Shown here: positions 1 through 13,900 of the stretch, in pieces | Layout: each line of letters starts with the position of its first letter | Position numbering within the stretch: position 1 is the first letter of the stretch | Assembly: GCF_022581195.2 (NCBI RefSeq) | Contig: NC_061474.1 | Location: forward strand, 8,122,001-8,186,000 | From: Helicoverpa zea | Lineage: Eukaryota > Arthropoda > Insecta > Lepidoptera > Noctuidae | DNA: 64,000 nucleotides | Direction of reading: 5' to 3' | Made by a program: the position numbers and the translations under genes | Notes under the pieces: model-generated | The model's database searches: none | Told to the model about the DNA's origin: nothing | The model's input: the letters and a program-made list of their open reading frames with translations, nothing else

Positions 1-7
1 AGGCGCC

Positions 8-3000
8 ATGGAGGCAGCAGAAGGAAAGCTTCGGAAGCCGATTTTAGGAACAGGCGATGGTGCAGTGATGGCCTATAACTCAGAGTTATTGAAGTATAGG
101 AAGGCAGACAGCAACGCCCTGCTCATAATGACCAGTAACATGACCGAAGAGACGCTGATGAAAGTCATGAGGTTCGAGACAGCACAGGAAGTCTGGGAGG
201 AACTTCATAGATTATTTGATGGACAGTCCGAAGATCGCGCATACACGTTATGCATGCAGTTTTTCAGCTATAAAAATAGTTCAGAGGATGTGTCGACAAT
301 GATGTCAAAACTGAAGAACATCTGGAACAATTTGAATGCTGAAATTTTGAAGACTGATCCCAATATGAAGTTACCAGATATGTTTTTGATTTGTAAAATT
401 TTGGATTCCCTCGACGACAAATTTTTTAACTTCAAATCCAGCTGGATGCTGTTGAACAAACAGGAGAGGACCATAGACACACTAACAGCACAACTCTGTG
501 GGTACGAGAGGGCACTTAGTAATCATAATGAAGAGACTGAAGAAGTGCTCGCCTCTACCTCTAAGCCGCAGCTAAAAATAAAATCCAGAGACGAGAATTT
601 GAGGTGTAGGTACTGTTCACAAAAGGGACACCGCATCAAGAACTGCAAGCAGTGGATCCAAGATGGCAGACCGAAGAAACCACCTTCACAGTCTACGTCG
701 ACGAAGCAGCAAGTGCAGAATATTACGCTGATGATATATACTTGCTCAGAGGATAAAGATGCAGAACATTGGTATGTGGACAATGGTGCCACAACTCACG
801 TAACCAATAGGGAAGATATATTCATAAATTATGAGGACTTTGGGTCGAACCACACCGTGACGACGGCAGATGGCACCGTAGTTCCTGCAAAAGGGAAAGG
901 GTCTGTGGTGGTTGAAACAAATGTTAACGGCAAAATTATGAAGCTTACCCTAAGTGATGTCTGGTACGTGCCTAAACTAACGAAAAATCTGCTATCTATG
1001 CTAGCTGCACAGGACAAACTGCGAAACAGTACATTTATTTCCACAACTAAAGAGTGCAGATTGGAATTAAATGGTCAGGTTATTGCAGTAGGTAACAGGG
1101 AACATAATGGTGGACTGTATAAGTTACAGATGAAGACAGTTCTACCGAGTAAACCTGTACAAATTAATGCTGTTGATCCATCATGCTTACTCCAGCTATA
1201 TCATGAGAGGTTTGGTCACCAGAACAAGAAGTACATTAAGGATCTTGTTAAGAGGGAACTGGGGATTAATCTAAATCTAGAGAGTGATATACAGTGCGAA
1301 GGTTGCATCTATGGTAAAGCACAGCGACTGAAGTTTGGCAAGAGAGAAAGAGCTAATATGCCTGGAGAGCTGGTACACGCTGATGTATGCGGACCATTCC
1401 CGGAGAGCTATGGCAAACATCTCTATTTTGTTCTTTTTAAGGATGATTACTCCGCGTTTCGTCACGTTTTCTTCATTCGCAACAAAAGTGAAGTAAAGGA
1501 CAAGCTTAGTCAATTCTTAAAAGAAGCTAAAAACGCTGGACATACAGTTAGAACATTATTGAGCGATAATGGTGGAGAGTTCGACAATAAAGCTGTTCGA
1601 GATATTCTTCACAAGCAGGGAATAATCCAGCGACTCACGATGCCATACACCCCTGAGCAAAATGGGTGCGCAGAACGAGAAAACAGGACTTTAGTAGAAA
1701 CCGCTCGATCATACATGCACTCAGGACAGGAGTTTCCACAAGCCTTGTGGGCAGAGCTTATTAATACAGCTGCTTACGTTCTCAATCGCACTGGACCCAC
1801 TAGGGAAGCAGGGAAAGTACCGTATGAGCTTTGGCATAACAAGAAGCCTAAGATCTCTCACTTGCGTGTAATTGGTAGTGAATGTTACTTCCACATTCCT
1901 AAGCAGAAAAGGAAGAAGCTACAGAAGAAAGCTATTAAGGGCAGACTTATTGGATACGATAACGACGATGGGTATCGCATCTGGAATGGAAAAAAGACCG
2001 AAAGATCTAGAGATGTCATATTTAGTCCAAGCATCGAATTGAAAATCCCAACTGCATTGCCAAGTCTTCAAGAAGAAATGAATTTACCACCAATTAATGA
2101 ACCAAGTAGCAGTGAGACAGAGGGAGATTTCGATCTGATAGACACAGAGGGAGTGATCTTATCGGAACATGTTCCAACCCAGATAAGTTCACCAATAAGA
2201 GAACCAGAAACTTGTGATAATGAGTCTAATGAACATGCTCTAGAGGGAGAGTATGATACAGCTACCAATGACGAGGCTGTATCAGGAGATCATGTTCATG
2301 ATGCTTCAGAAGCAGATCAAGCAGAAGAGTTCATTGATGCTCAAGAGGAGATAAGGGAACCTGAAGTTCACAGGTATAATTTGAGAGACAGGTCAACCCT
2401 TAGACCTCCACAGCGGATGAAGGATTATATCTGCCTCATTGACTCTGATCATTTTCCTGAGTCTTACGAAGAAGCCTTGGGAAGAGAAGACAGAGATGAG
2501 TGGCTGAAGGCATTAAACGCAGAAATGAGATCGCTATTGGAAAACAATGTATGGAGTCTATGTGAACTACCGCCCAACAGAAAAGCACTACCATGTAAAT
2601 GGATATTCAGAATAAAAAGAAATCCAGATGGTTCTATTGAAAAATATAAGGCGCGGTTAGTTGTAAAAGGCTTTAAACAGAAGAAAGGTTTGGACTATGA
2701 CCAAACTTTTAGCCCCGTTGCTAGACATGCTACAATTCGAGCACTTTTGAGTGTTAGTGCTCAAGAAAAACTACATATTGTTCAGTTTGATGTAGCCACT
2801 GCGTTCCTAAATGGACGATTGACGGAGGACATTTTTATGAAGCAACCAGATGGTTATGGTGATGGTTCCAAGAAAGTGTGTCGTCTAAATCGCAGTCTGT
2901 ATGGCTTAAAACAAGCACCAAGGTGCTGGAACAGCTGTTTTGAGGACATAGTACTAGAGATGGGCTTCAAACAGAGTGATGGTGATTGTTGTCTCTTCAC

Positions 3001-3976
3001 TAAGAAAATTGGACAGAAGAAAATTCTGATCACTCTGTATGTTGATGACGGTTTAGTCGCTGCTACAGACGCAGAGTTGGCGAATGGCTTTCTAGAAGAT
3101 CTGAAAAGGAAATTAAAGATCACAGTCAAACCAGCTTCATATTATTTAGGCCTTCAAATTAAGACCGCAAGTGACGGTTCTATAACCATCAATCAAGAAG
3201 CATATTTAAAGAAGATATTAGAGCGTTTTGGGATGGTTGACTGCAATCCAGTCTCTACTCCTATAGAGAAAGAAGGTATTCAGTCAGGGAAAGTGGTCCC
3301 TGCAGAAGAACAAAAGAAGTTTCCCTATAGAGAAGCAGTCGGCGCCCTCGCTTATTTGATGGTAGGCACTCGTCCCGATATCGCTTATGCGGTGGGAGTA
3401 GCCTCTCGTAAGCTAGAAAATCCTACAAAGGAAGACTGGAACACAGTTAAAAGAATATTCCGGTACCTGAAGGGGACAATCTCTCTCGGATTGACATATG
3501 GAAGTGAGCCTAAACAGCTAATAGGCTACAGTGATGCTGATCACGGAGGAGACTCTACAACTGGAAGATCAACTACTGGCGTAGTATGTTTGTACGCTGG
3601 TGCTGCTGTGTCTTGGCTTAGTCAACGACAAGCCACAGTTGCTATATCCACAACAGAAGCGGAGATAGTGGCTGCTAGTGAAGCTGCTAGAGAACTAGTA
3701 TGGCTGCAAAGAATTTTTGCAGATATGACAGATCTAGAAGAGATACCTGTCCTTAAAGTGGATAATGAGGCCGCTATAAGATTAGCTCACAACCCAGAAT
3801 TCCATAAGAGGACAAAACACATCCGTACTAGACACTTCTTTGTGAGAGAAATGGTGCAAGAAGGAACTCTAACTGTTGTGAAGACAACTTCAACAGATCA
3901 GCTGGCTGATGTGTTTACCAAGGCAGTTCCCAGACCTCGGCTCGTGGATTTGCGAGAAAGGATTGGGATGCATTAG
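8..3976 (+). mobile_element. Ty1/copia retrotransposon Gag-Pol ORF, intact
   Basis: A single open frame of 1322 codons encodes a copia-type polyprotein, the machinery of a retrotransposon that copies itself through RNA. Domains in order: a Gag region (about 1-190); a CCHC zinc knuckle (C200, C203, H208, C213); an aspartic protease with D258-N259-G260 in place of the usual D-S/T-G; an integrase with a His/Cys zinc region and a DDE triad (D459, D520, E556); a reverse transcriptase with Y1011-V-D-D; and RNase H (D1176 in SDADHGG). The integrase-before-RT order defines copia rather than gypsy. No stop or frameshift is seen, so the copy may be young. The ATG at 8 is only seven bases from the window edge, so an upstream start and the 5' LTR cannot be judged. 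Domain calls rest on motifs; confidence is high. Confidence 0.96.
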
Positions 3977-4070
3977 GCATCCGAATACTTCTCATCAATT
4001 AGGGAAAGTATTATTGTATGTACAACCTCTTTGGTTAGGTATGTACATAGCCGAAAAATTGATAGAAGTG

Positions 4071-4212
4071 TGTTAAAAAAAAAAAAAATGAAATGTTGTT
4101 GTTGTAAAAAGCTTGTTATGTGTGAATTTATAAATTAAATATATAATTGGACTCTCTTGAAGACTTTAAGACTTTTAGTATCCATTTGACGTCGGAGGAT
4201 TTTTATTCCACA
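4071..4212 (+). repeat. Putative 3' LTR of the copia element
   Basis: About 95 bases after the Pol stop, a purine-rich stretch (gatagaagtg) runs directly into TGTTAAAA, as a polypurine tract runs into an LTR. About 142 bases on is a CA end (ttccaca). The TG...CA boundaries and length suit a short copia LTR, and AT-rich text that could hold a polyadenylation signal lies inside. The 5' LTR and its target duplication are outside the window, so the borders are inference. Confidence 0.35.
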
Positions 4213-4801
4213 AATTACGCATCTGCATTATGGTATAAGTTCCTATCAATCACAACCAGAGTTTACTTAATTAATAATTAAGCAACAATGATGAGATATT
4301 TATGCACACTTATATTTTTTGTAATCAAGCCTCTTGGAACTAGTTCGTCCATGCAAGGTTCTTCCTTGCATGAGGCAGGATTATTTAAACGTGTCTGCCA
4401 TACGAAACATCGATGCTATGTGAACAATTTATTTATCAGCACTAGCAATTATACAATCAACCCCTTATAATTCACAGTTTATGTATTTGTTTCAGTGAAT
4501 ATATTTTCGGGAGTTACATTTACATACGTGGAAAAAACGCTGCCTAGTATACCTATTCAAATTTTCACTATATTTTCCTTCTGGAAACCCCAAAACTTTG
4601 ACGTAAGCACAAAACTTGCCATGCGGAAAAATAAAAAAAAACATTGATGTTTTTACTATCAGCCAATCAGATTCAGATTTAATTTGAGCACGAAGAGGGG
4701 TGTACACCGGACGGACACTCTTCAAAAATAAGCTAATCAGAAAACTAATAATATAAACATATTTAGATCAAAAACTGTAACTTAAATTAATAATCGGCAT
4801 A
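4213..4801 (+). promoter_or_regulatory. Presumed promoter and 5' UTR of the CoA-transferase gene
   Basis: This is non-coding DNA between the copia element and the first coding exon. A CCAAT box (4663-4667) lies about 135 bases upstream of the start codon. No TATA box or initiator can be called with confidence. The transposon ends about 590 bases upstream of the ATG, so it may limit or contribute to the promoter region. Confidence 0.35.
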
Positions 4802-4985
4802 ATGTCCGTGTGCAAAGTGGTGCCGCTTGTAACGAGCCGGAATTTCGGTAGAATAAGTGCCGCGCTGAGTAGTGCAAAGTTGAACAGAAGTTATTTCACA
4901 TATACCCAGTCATTGTCTCAGCCCCTAGATCGGGTGCCGGAACGTTTGACTGCCAAAGAAGCCTTCGAGAAATGGTTGAAATCCG
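4802..4985 (+). CDS. CoA-transferase exon 1 (start, mitochondrial presequence)
   Basis: Encodes residues 1-61 and the first base of Gly62. The start is the first ATG of the open frame, and the N-terminus has the basic, serine-rich, acid-free look of a mitochondrial targeting peptide. The donor is gtaagc. The frame stays open for seven codons past the donor, but only the splice to 15573 continues the family sequence. Confidence 0.9.
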
Positions 4986-7900
4986 GTAAGCAAAAATTTC
5001 TCTTCTAAAAATTAATTCTGTATTCACATTAGAACCTATTTGGTTCGGCCCGTTTTCGTCTATCTACCTGTTTATGTAGATGTTCAACTTGTTCGACGTC
5101 GAATTTATGCTAATGAGCGTCGTTTCGTTTAGAGCTACGTAAATGTTATTAACTTATTTATGACCGACGCTCTGTTTACGCGGTCAGTTTTTACAAAGTC
5201 CGAAACGCCACCCTGCTACTAATTTAGATGCCGCATATTATGTTGTGTTGCGTGTCATAAATTTAACAAAAGATCAAGTCATTTTACGCGATTATTCAAC
5301 AAAGTGCAATAAAGATCTTCAATTATTTATGAAAGAAAGTGTAGGTAGGTAACTCAAGTCTCAAACAACATGACTCAAAATATTTTAACGTGAATTGTAT
5401 GTCTTTTTTAAAACTAATTAACTTTGTTTAACTTACAATATTATAGCGTGTTGCACTCTTAACTCTGGTTTTTTATAAATCCTAAAATGGATTCTACTAC
5501 AAACTGTCAAGAAACATATTGTTTCTGTTGACATGAAACTTTACTTAACAAATGACCGGACAGTAAAATTAACAATAGCAGCATACCTACATAAAAAAGA
5601 TCATACATAATTCAATTCACAAACAATGCAAAAAAAAAACTTGTAAAAAAAATGTTATCACAATATTGGACTTTGCTCTACAGCAGAAAAATTAGGTTCA
5701 TACTCTTTGTACTCTATATTTGTACTTGTAGCCAGATTCAGTGATTCACTATTACCCTGAAAAATACTGGCAGCATTATCCAGAATTTTTCGAAGAGTTC
5801 TGCTCTATTTCTTATAGTAAATTCATCATCATCATCTTCCTGCCCTGTTCCCAAGTCATTTGGGGTCGTAAAACATCCTTTTCTACATAGATTGGCTTAT
5901 AATAACCACATAAAAAATGGTTTAATAGATTAAAATAGTATAATTATTATTTTCAAACAGGAAAATCGAAAGGCTTCAGCTGAGCTAGGGTTTGGTTTCT
6001 GATGCTTAAATTCAAGGTTCCATTTCAAATGTATCTATTATTATATGTTCAAAAAGTAGGTCTTATGTAGAATGTAAAAAAATATATAAATACATAGTGA
6101 AACATTCATCTCCGAATTAGTAATCAGTAGTGACTTGGAGAGTTCTCAAAGACTCAGATGATGACAAAACCATTTTCATCTCTTTAAGACTACACCGAAT
6201 TTGTATATGTATATATCAAATTAAACCAATTATTGTGTATTTTTCAAAACAAACTCATGAATTTTTGATCATATATCATAGAATATCACATCAAACACAA
6301 TGTTACTACACTTATGTAACAACAGGGGCCAATGAATGAACTAAGCCTATTATCTATTTGAAGGAACCTAACTACTACTGACAGCTGAAGTACAAAGTAC
6401 ATTTTAAACTATGACTCAAGTTTATGCAACCTTAGACCTTAACTCTATGGCAATAGTCCTCAATTTACCATGAACTTGTTTTATTATTCTGTTGTTTGAA
6501 GCTGGTATTTTTATTGACTGTTGTATCAGGTAACAACTTCGGAAATTGATGTTGTTGTGGTCTTGTTAAATTATGTAGAATACACTGAGTAGTAGGCACA
6601 ACAAGACCTTTTTAACATATGGTAGTAAATTTCATCCTATTTTAAAAATATTCACTAGCAGTTTCTCCGCGATTTTACCCGTTACGTACGTGGGAACTTC
6701 TTCACCTATCAGGATAAAATACATATAGCCTATATTACTATTTGCCCGACAGTGAAAGAATTTCTCAGTTTAGTAGTAGTTTCAGTTTCACAGCCCTTAC
6801 GGTACAAAAAACGAAAAAAGAAATCCTCTATTATATTAGTACTAGATACACGATGAGGCAGATTGCTATAATTAGATAAAATGCTGCTTACATGAGACTA
6901 CATAGTAATTGACAATTACTACTCTCATGACTCATGATTGATCAAATTAGACATTTATATAAGTGTGTGTTCAGCATCAGATGACAGTGCTTTACTGAAT
7001 ATTATAATTATAATTGAGACTGTAACCACCTTCATGAAAACACTAGGTATTTTCATGGTTTCACCCACGTTCTGAGGGAACTCCTTCCCGGACACGGCAA
7101 GCAAATTAATTGGCGTTATTTTTTAAGCTCTACTAACTAAATTATAAATCTGTGTATCAAATTGCATGGGTCAGTAGTTTTGGGTTGAAAGTGGGACCAG
7201 TTAGACAGACAGACAGAGTAGCTGTTGCATTCATAATATTAGTAAGGATTTAGTTACTAAACCTATGATAAGCCCCAAGGTCAATCCCCATGAAATCCAC
7301 TTAGGTATTGACAACTATGGTTAAGATAAGTTGAATCGGCATTAGATTAGATAAACTCTGAAATGTAGATAACATACAGTAGTATTTTTTCAATCTTTTT
7401 CAATTTAAAAGTAGAAGAAACAAAAAACAAATAGGATCAAAGTTTTTACTATTTCGGCGCCCTTGTACATTTTCGGCGCCCCTTTATTTAATCGGCGCCC
7501 TTAGTCAATTTTCCCCGATCGATTTTTTTATAATAAATAGACATAGAAAAGACAATAGAGATAGAAAAGACAGGTGTAACTGAGGTCTTGGAGGTTGATT
7601 TAACTGAAAGATCTGTTTACTAAATCTTACTTTTTTGCATATAAAACATAGGATTTTCATTATTTTTACTATATGGACTTGTGGGCTGGGCGATTCTCTC
7701 TAAAGTCAGAAGTCCCTATGCGAGTGGTCCTAAATTATAACATCTGCATACATATGTTCATACCTGAAAAATAACTGTGTGTTATTATTAGTACAGCGCA
7801 CACAATATCGCATGAGTGTGAACACCCTTTAGCGGGTCAGCGATATATTTGGGCAACGCAGTAATGCAGTGCGTTTTAAAAAGTTTCTGGTTGAATGAAC

Positions 7901-10900
7901 CCGAAAATGCAGTCTTATGAAAAAAAAGTGTAAAGTAAGAGAAAGATAAAAAGTGTAAGATTTAAGTATTTTTACGGCTGTGTAGAAATTCTTTTATTAA
8001 TCTTATTTGCTTGACCCATTGAAACAGGTTCCTTCCAAGGTAACTAATTTCAAAGATTTTTTTATGTCTTTGATAAACTCCTGTTAACCAAATGCAGTAG
8101 ACGGCAAAACTTAGGTCTAGTCTAGCAGTTGACTTAGTAACATAATTACTAACACGAATTATTTATAAGTATTATGTTGCTAACTGACCTTTCATGAACC
8201 TTATCATTGTACAATTCATTTCAAATGAATAAAACTACAAGCGGAATAGATAGCCGGGTCGATGGCGTGTGTAAATATTATACGTGTAAAAATTGGTAAA
8301 AATACACACTCATTACACGTGTTTGTGTGTGTGTTCCACTCAAATATCTTGACGTAAGCTAATAAAAGCGCGCGAACTCTTACAATTTAATCTATGACAC
8401 TTTTTGTGTCACCTTGGCTGGGTCAAGGGCGCCAGACACAATGGGATGCTGTTGCCAATCAAAACATGTGTTATATAATTAGCTGGGTTTATCGAGTAGC
8501 CAAAATAAAAGTCTATTTTGTCTTTAGTTCGAATGTGTCATTAGCTACATGCTAAGTTGATTCATCGTCATCCTCCTGCCCTTAGCCCTTTAATGTGGTT
8601 GGTTCATAATGCTTTTCTTCTTCTATATTTCTATCTGAACTTATATTATTTTCAGCCATAATAAAACTATCAAATATTAGCGACCTTTGCAACTCCTGTC
8701 TGCTAAACAGTTTTTTTTGCAAATGCAAGGTTGAATTAGTAATACGTTGACTACACGTTACTTGCATGCAAAAGCATTCCTTAACATAATATTAAAATAA
8801 TAGCGAGTGTAGAATAGTGTTTTCAAGCAGCTTTTCCTCAACGCAAATGTTAGTAGCACAGTATGCTTGTAAAAAAGGCAAATGAATGGCGTCACTAGGA
8901 GATAAGGCGTTAGTTTGTTTATACCGCAAATTCTGTGTCAAACAACGTAATCGAAAATAATTATTTCGATATAACGTGACTTGGTAGTTTTTTTTTTTTG
9001 GTGGGACATCAACAAATGCCCCTCTCGCTTTGGGTACAGCGTGAAGTAGTGTCCGACTCTTACTGACTAAAACCCACCATATTCTTGTGTCACTCTTACG
9101 GACTAAAACCCCCCATGTTCTTTCTTGAGCCCTTTATGTATCTCTTTGGAACAATCCCGCAGCCCCGGGACGTAAATAAGTCTTAGGATGGGACTTACTT
9201 CGATTCTCATATTTGATGCTTTGATGCTACAACCTGAATAATTATTTTGAGTAAACCAGTTATTAAAACTAGTTTGCTTGTTTGTGTCAATTCAATTAAA
9301 AAAAATTGTTTTTCGTTTTTAACATTAGATTTAAAGGGCGTTGGAGATAACAAAACAGAATCGCGGCGTGGGCCGTTGATTCAGTATAATTTGGCGCCAC
9401 TCCAAATTCAAAATGTATGGTTACTCAGGAATTCCAAATTCAAATGCGAGTTGGGACTTTATGCACTTTGTGACTGGCTTCTTTTTGTTGACCCAGCAAC
9501 ATTCCGCGTTGCTGGTTTTAGCACCAAAAAGTTAATAAACTCGTATACGGTGGATTTCTGTAACCGATCCATCCATGTTTAGGGGTTAGAGATTGAATTT
9601 TTACATTCGCTCAAAACATAACTTAAACCTAAAGAATAAATTGTGTATAGAAACCCAGGAATCCCCAGATAATGACCGAATTGAAGTTATTCTTTTTTAG
9701 TATTTCGGATTTCTGAAGTAGTATTCTTAGTAAAATTCTCCTGTACGTCCATACAGCTCCCAGCCCACATACTAACTGCGGAACCTGATGAGTACCGGAT
9801 GATAAGATGTCATTGCTCTTAGCATCGATTATTTTGGCCTACTTCTTAGAAGCTTAGGCCTGCGCCGTTGCTAACATCTTGGTATCTAAGTACTGAAGTT
9901 AATAAATGTTTTCATCGATTACACCAAGATCATAATATAATGGTGTCTTTTTTGTTTTCTTTTCATTTCAGTCATTGTTACAGTTAATAACTTAATAATC
10001 CTACTTTTTGCATTGAGTTTCCAAGGTGTTGCTGCCAATAACATTTTTTTTACCCAACTGCTAAGAAGGATTATTTTTGAAATCTTTTTAATTCGAGATA
10101 TTGAGAATTTGAGGTACGTAAATGAACCATGACTCATCATAAAGGACGTTGAAAGTCAAACAGTTTTGTGAATGCCGGTGACTTATCAATTCTTTAGCAT
10201 AATAATTAGTTAACACTAATTTTAATAATTAATTGACATTTATTCTGAAAGCCACAAAAGAAATAATTTGAACCGATGGACGGAAATAGATTTTGGTTAG
10301 GTAGAGACTTACCTTTTGTTGTTTCACATACCTAACTTTAGCTTTGCATTATTAATTCCTTATTTACCTATTGCTTTTACTACTTGGCTAATTTGTAGTC
10401 ATTGAATTTTAATACCTAATAGAAGATATACTTACATAAATCTTCAAAATAGTAAGTTCACCTTAAATGTCGACAAATGTCTCCTTTCGCAATGGAGGAG
10501 TGCCTCAGATAGAGAAGTTATTTATATTTATTATCTCAGTTTACAAGAAGTCTTATAATAAACGTATACAATCGAGGAAAAAAACCAGTGAAAACAATAA
10601 TACATTGTTTTTATAGGTTACGGATGGAGGAGGGGCCGATAAACGCAATGACGACAGCATCTCCAATCTTTGTTATTAAAAACGAAAGCAATTTTGTATC
10701 TTTGTTACCTCACTCTCAAAGGTATAGAAACTGAGTTCTTAAGACACTTTTATTAGGACGTTCTGTATGTGACTATGTAATGGAATCTAAGGTAACTAAT
10801 ATAACAGCTGGGCCCATTAGGGCCAAGGCCTGCCGGGGCTGCAGGATTGTTCGAACCCTTTTTTGACGTCGTTAAAAAAAGGTAACTAATATTACCAACT

Positions 10901-13900
10901 TCGAAAAATCGTACGTCAATATTAAAATTACTAACGTCGTGACGGATTTATGAAACATGAAATGTATTTCTATACGATAAATATCAATGGCTAACAGGCT
11001 GTTGTAAATTAAATAAAATGTATTGTTTCTAGTGCCAACTTTTCTCAGATTCTAGTACCTAGTTTATGGAATAAAGTTTTATAGATATTAATAATCTGCA
11101 GAATTCCTCGAGAAAACATCATCAGTCTCTCAGTCAGTGCTAAAAGGTGGACTGAGAAATTACCTCCATTACCTCTCCCCCCCGTCCCTGAGAACCCCCC
11201 TCCCAGTTTTTTTTTGCTGCGGCTTCCCTATTTCAATAAACCACCCTTCGCCACTGCTACATTGCCATCAGATCTACAAAATAATATTTTATGACACTAA
11301 CTGATCTGCTGTCGGAGCCAGAAGACATGCAGACAACATCGTATCATAGATAGCACTATTTAGGACTAGTTAGAAAAGTCTTGTGAGTAATTTTGCCCAC
11401 GATCAATTAGGATGACGTAGCCGGATTTTTTAGTTTTTATATACATTAATTATATTATGATATGATAATTATGATGCCTCGTTGGTCTAGTTGTCGCAAG
11501 TGTGGCTGCTGAGCACGAGGTCTCGGGTTCGATTCCCGAGTCGGGCCGAAATCGCTTTGTGGGTTTTAGAAGACTTTCACAAAGCAGCCCGGTGCCTGGA
11601 AGTTGGTGATTGATACACCCGTGCATCGGAGAGCACGTAAAAGTCGGTCCTGCGCCTGATCTCTCTCCGGTCGTGTCGGATTGCCGTCCCATCGAGTTAT
11701 GAGAGTGAAGGAATAGGGAGTGCACCTGTGTCTGCGCAAATGCAAATGCTTGTGCACTATAAACGTCCTGCGCAGTTGGCTAATCTCCTTACATGAGAAC
11801 AGTCGCCGTAGCCGATTATCGGCTAGGAGGACATCATCATCATCATAATATTATGATTATTTGCACTAAGAATACTTTATCCACCTTACGTGCGTTCTCC
11901 TGAGCGCAATTGTGCAAGTGTAAGGTCAATGACTCGACTCGGAACGTGTATGAATTCACGAGGGATCTCTCCGGTCAGAGTATACATATACCATTTGTTT
12001 CAATTGAGAGTACATATTTTGATACTATAAAGCGCAATAATGTCATTTGAATGAATGAATGAATGTTGTTTGTGGGTTTTGAACTCTCGTGATTCATTCA
12101 AATTATTTTTGCACATGTAGATGTGTAGTTTTTTTTTATGCAATTTTTTGGTGATCGATAAGTTCGATTTTAAAACTATGTTGAGCAAACTTATACTCCT
12201 CGGTTTTATTCCTGAAAAGTGAATGTATTCTATGTTCTGAGAATAACCTGAATATTAGCCATAGCTGCAAACATCTGAATCAAATTGTTATTTATACGGA
12301 AATGTTATGAAACATCATATACCTAACATCATCATCCTCCGAGCCTTTTTTCCAATCATGTTGGGGTCGGCTTCCAGTCTAACCGGATTCAGCTGAGTAC
12401 CAGTGCTTTACAAGAAGCGACTGCCTATCTGACCTCCTCAACCCAGTTACCCGGGCAACCCGATACCCCTTGGTTAGACTGGTGTCAAACTTACTGGCTT
12501 CTGACTACCCGTAACGACTGCCAAGGATGTTCAATGACAGCCGGGACCTACAGTTTAACGTGCCATCCGAAACACAGCCAATGGTGTCTAAGATATACTT
12601 AGAAAGTACATACAGACTTAGAAAAGTTGCATTGGTACTTGCCTGACCTGGGATCGAACCCGCGCCCTCATACTTGAGAGATTGGTCCTTTACCCACTAG
12701 GCCACCACGACACATCATATACCTAACAATTAATCTGGTATTCGGTTCGGTACATCGGATCCTTATCGCATAAGTTAATTACATTCATCTCGCTGTTAAT
12801 TAAAATTTGACGTGTAAAAGTGTTGTTTACGACTTTTTTTGCAAAATAAATATAATTTTATCATGATTACAGCATTATAAGTATCGATTAAAAATGCATG
12901 GATATTATTTTATAACCTTTTCATGACCAAGGCTATTGTGACATTCACCTCGTATTGTAAATGCATTTTATGATACACTCGATAAAGTATTATCAAAACT
13001 GTAAATCGGCAATGACACCTCATAATCTGTAAGGCGCTTATTTCGAAAAAGTCCTTAGTTATGAGACCCGTACTTCATAATGGAATGATACAAAAAAGAA
13101 GAGGACTAAAGGAACGATGGATGGATTTTGTAAAAGACGATATGGCTGCAATGACAAAGGGCTACTTGACAGATGACGTCAGATAGGAAAGAATGGAAGA
13201 AAGAAGACATGCTGCTCTGACCAAAAAAATTAATAAGGGCAGGGGCGATAAAAAGAACATTAAGCTTTTACCAGTACCTACTAGGTATAATTTTAATATC
13301 TCTGGTCTAAAAATCAATCCATCAAAGAAGTTTAATTAAACAGTATTTACTATACATACATACATACATACTGTTTTAATGTATCCTTAATTATTTACGC
13401 GCACTTGAATATATAATTTCTGTAACTAGTTCAAGTTCAACAATATCAATACATTGCGTTTTGCAATTCAAATGAGTTAACTTGTACAATAATGAATTGA
13501 TCATAAACAATGTATGTTAACGTAAGGTTAAAACAACCTTACGCAAGGTAAAAACAAGATTTTCCCTTTTAAAAGCACTTTTAAATTATTCTGACACAAG
13601 TCCAAACTCGAAAAAAAGGGCTTGGAAATGTCTTGATCGATCTTGGATGGCCAATCTTTTAAGAGCCTAATTGGATCGAGGCCAGATAGGGCAGACCCTG
13701 CAAGTAACTGGTACTCAGCTGGTTAGACTGAAAGCCGACCTCAACATAGTTAGGAAAAGGCTAGACCGATGATGATCTATGTATGTGTGTAATCTCCTAG
13801 TGAATGACTGAAGCCCCCGATGCTAATAAATCATATGAAACGACGATAAAAGCTAGGTCATTGTAACAGAAAACTGCATCGTAAGATATCGTTATCAACC

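Noticed and set aside
4288..4470. 60-codon open frame between the copia element and the CoA-transferase gene
   Set aside because: No motif, no similarity and a position expected to be promoter or 5' UTR.
9247..9582. 111-codon open frame in CoA-transferase intron 1
   Set aside because: Lies in non-conserved intron sequence next to a retroposon; no recognised domain and no splice context.
11476..11560. Functional tRNA gene
   Set aside because: The A- and B-boxes are tRNA-like, but the acceptor stem does not pair and a SINE body with tail and target duplication follows.
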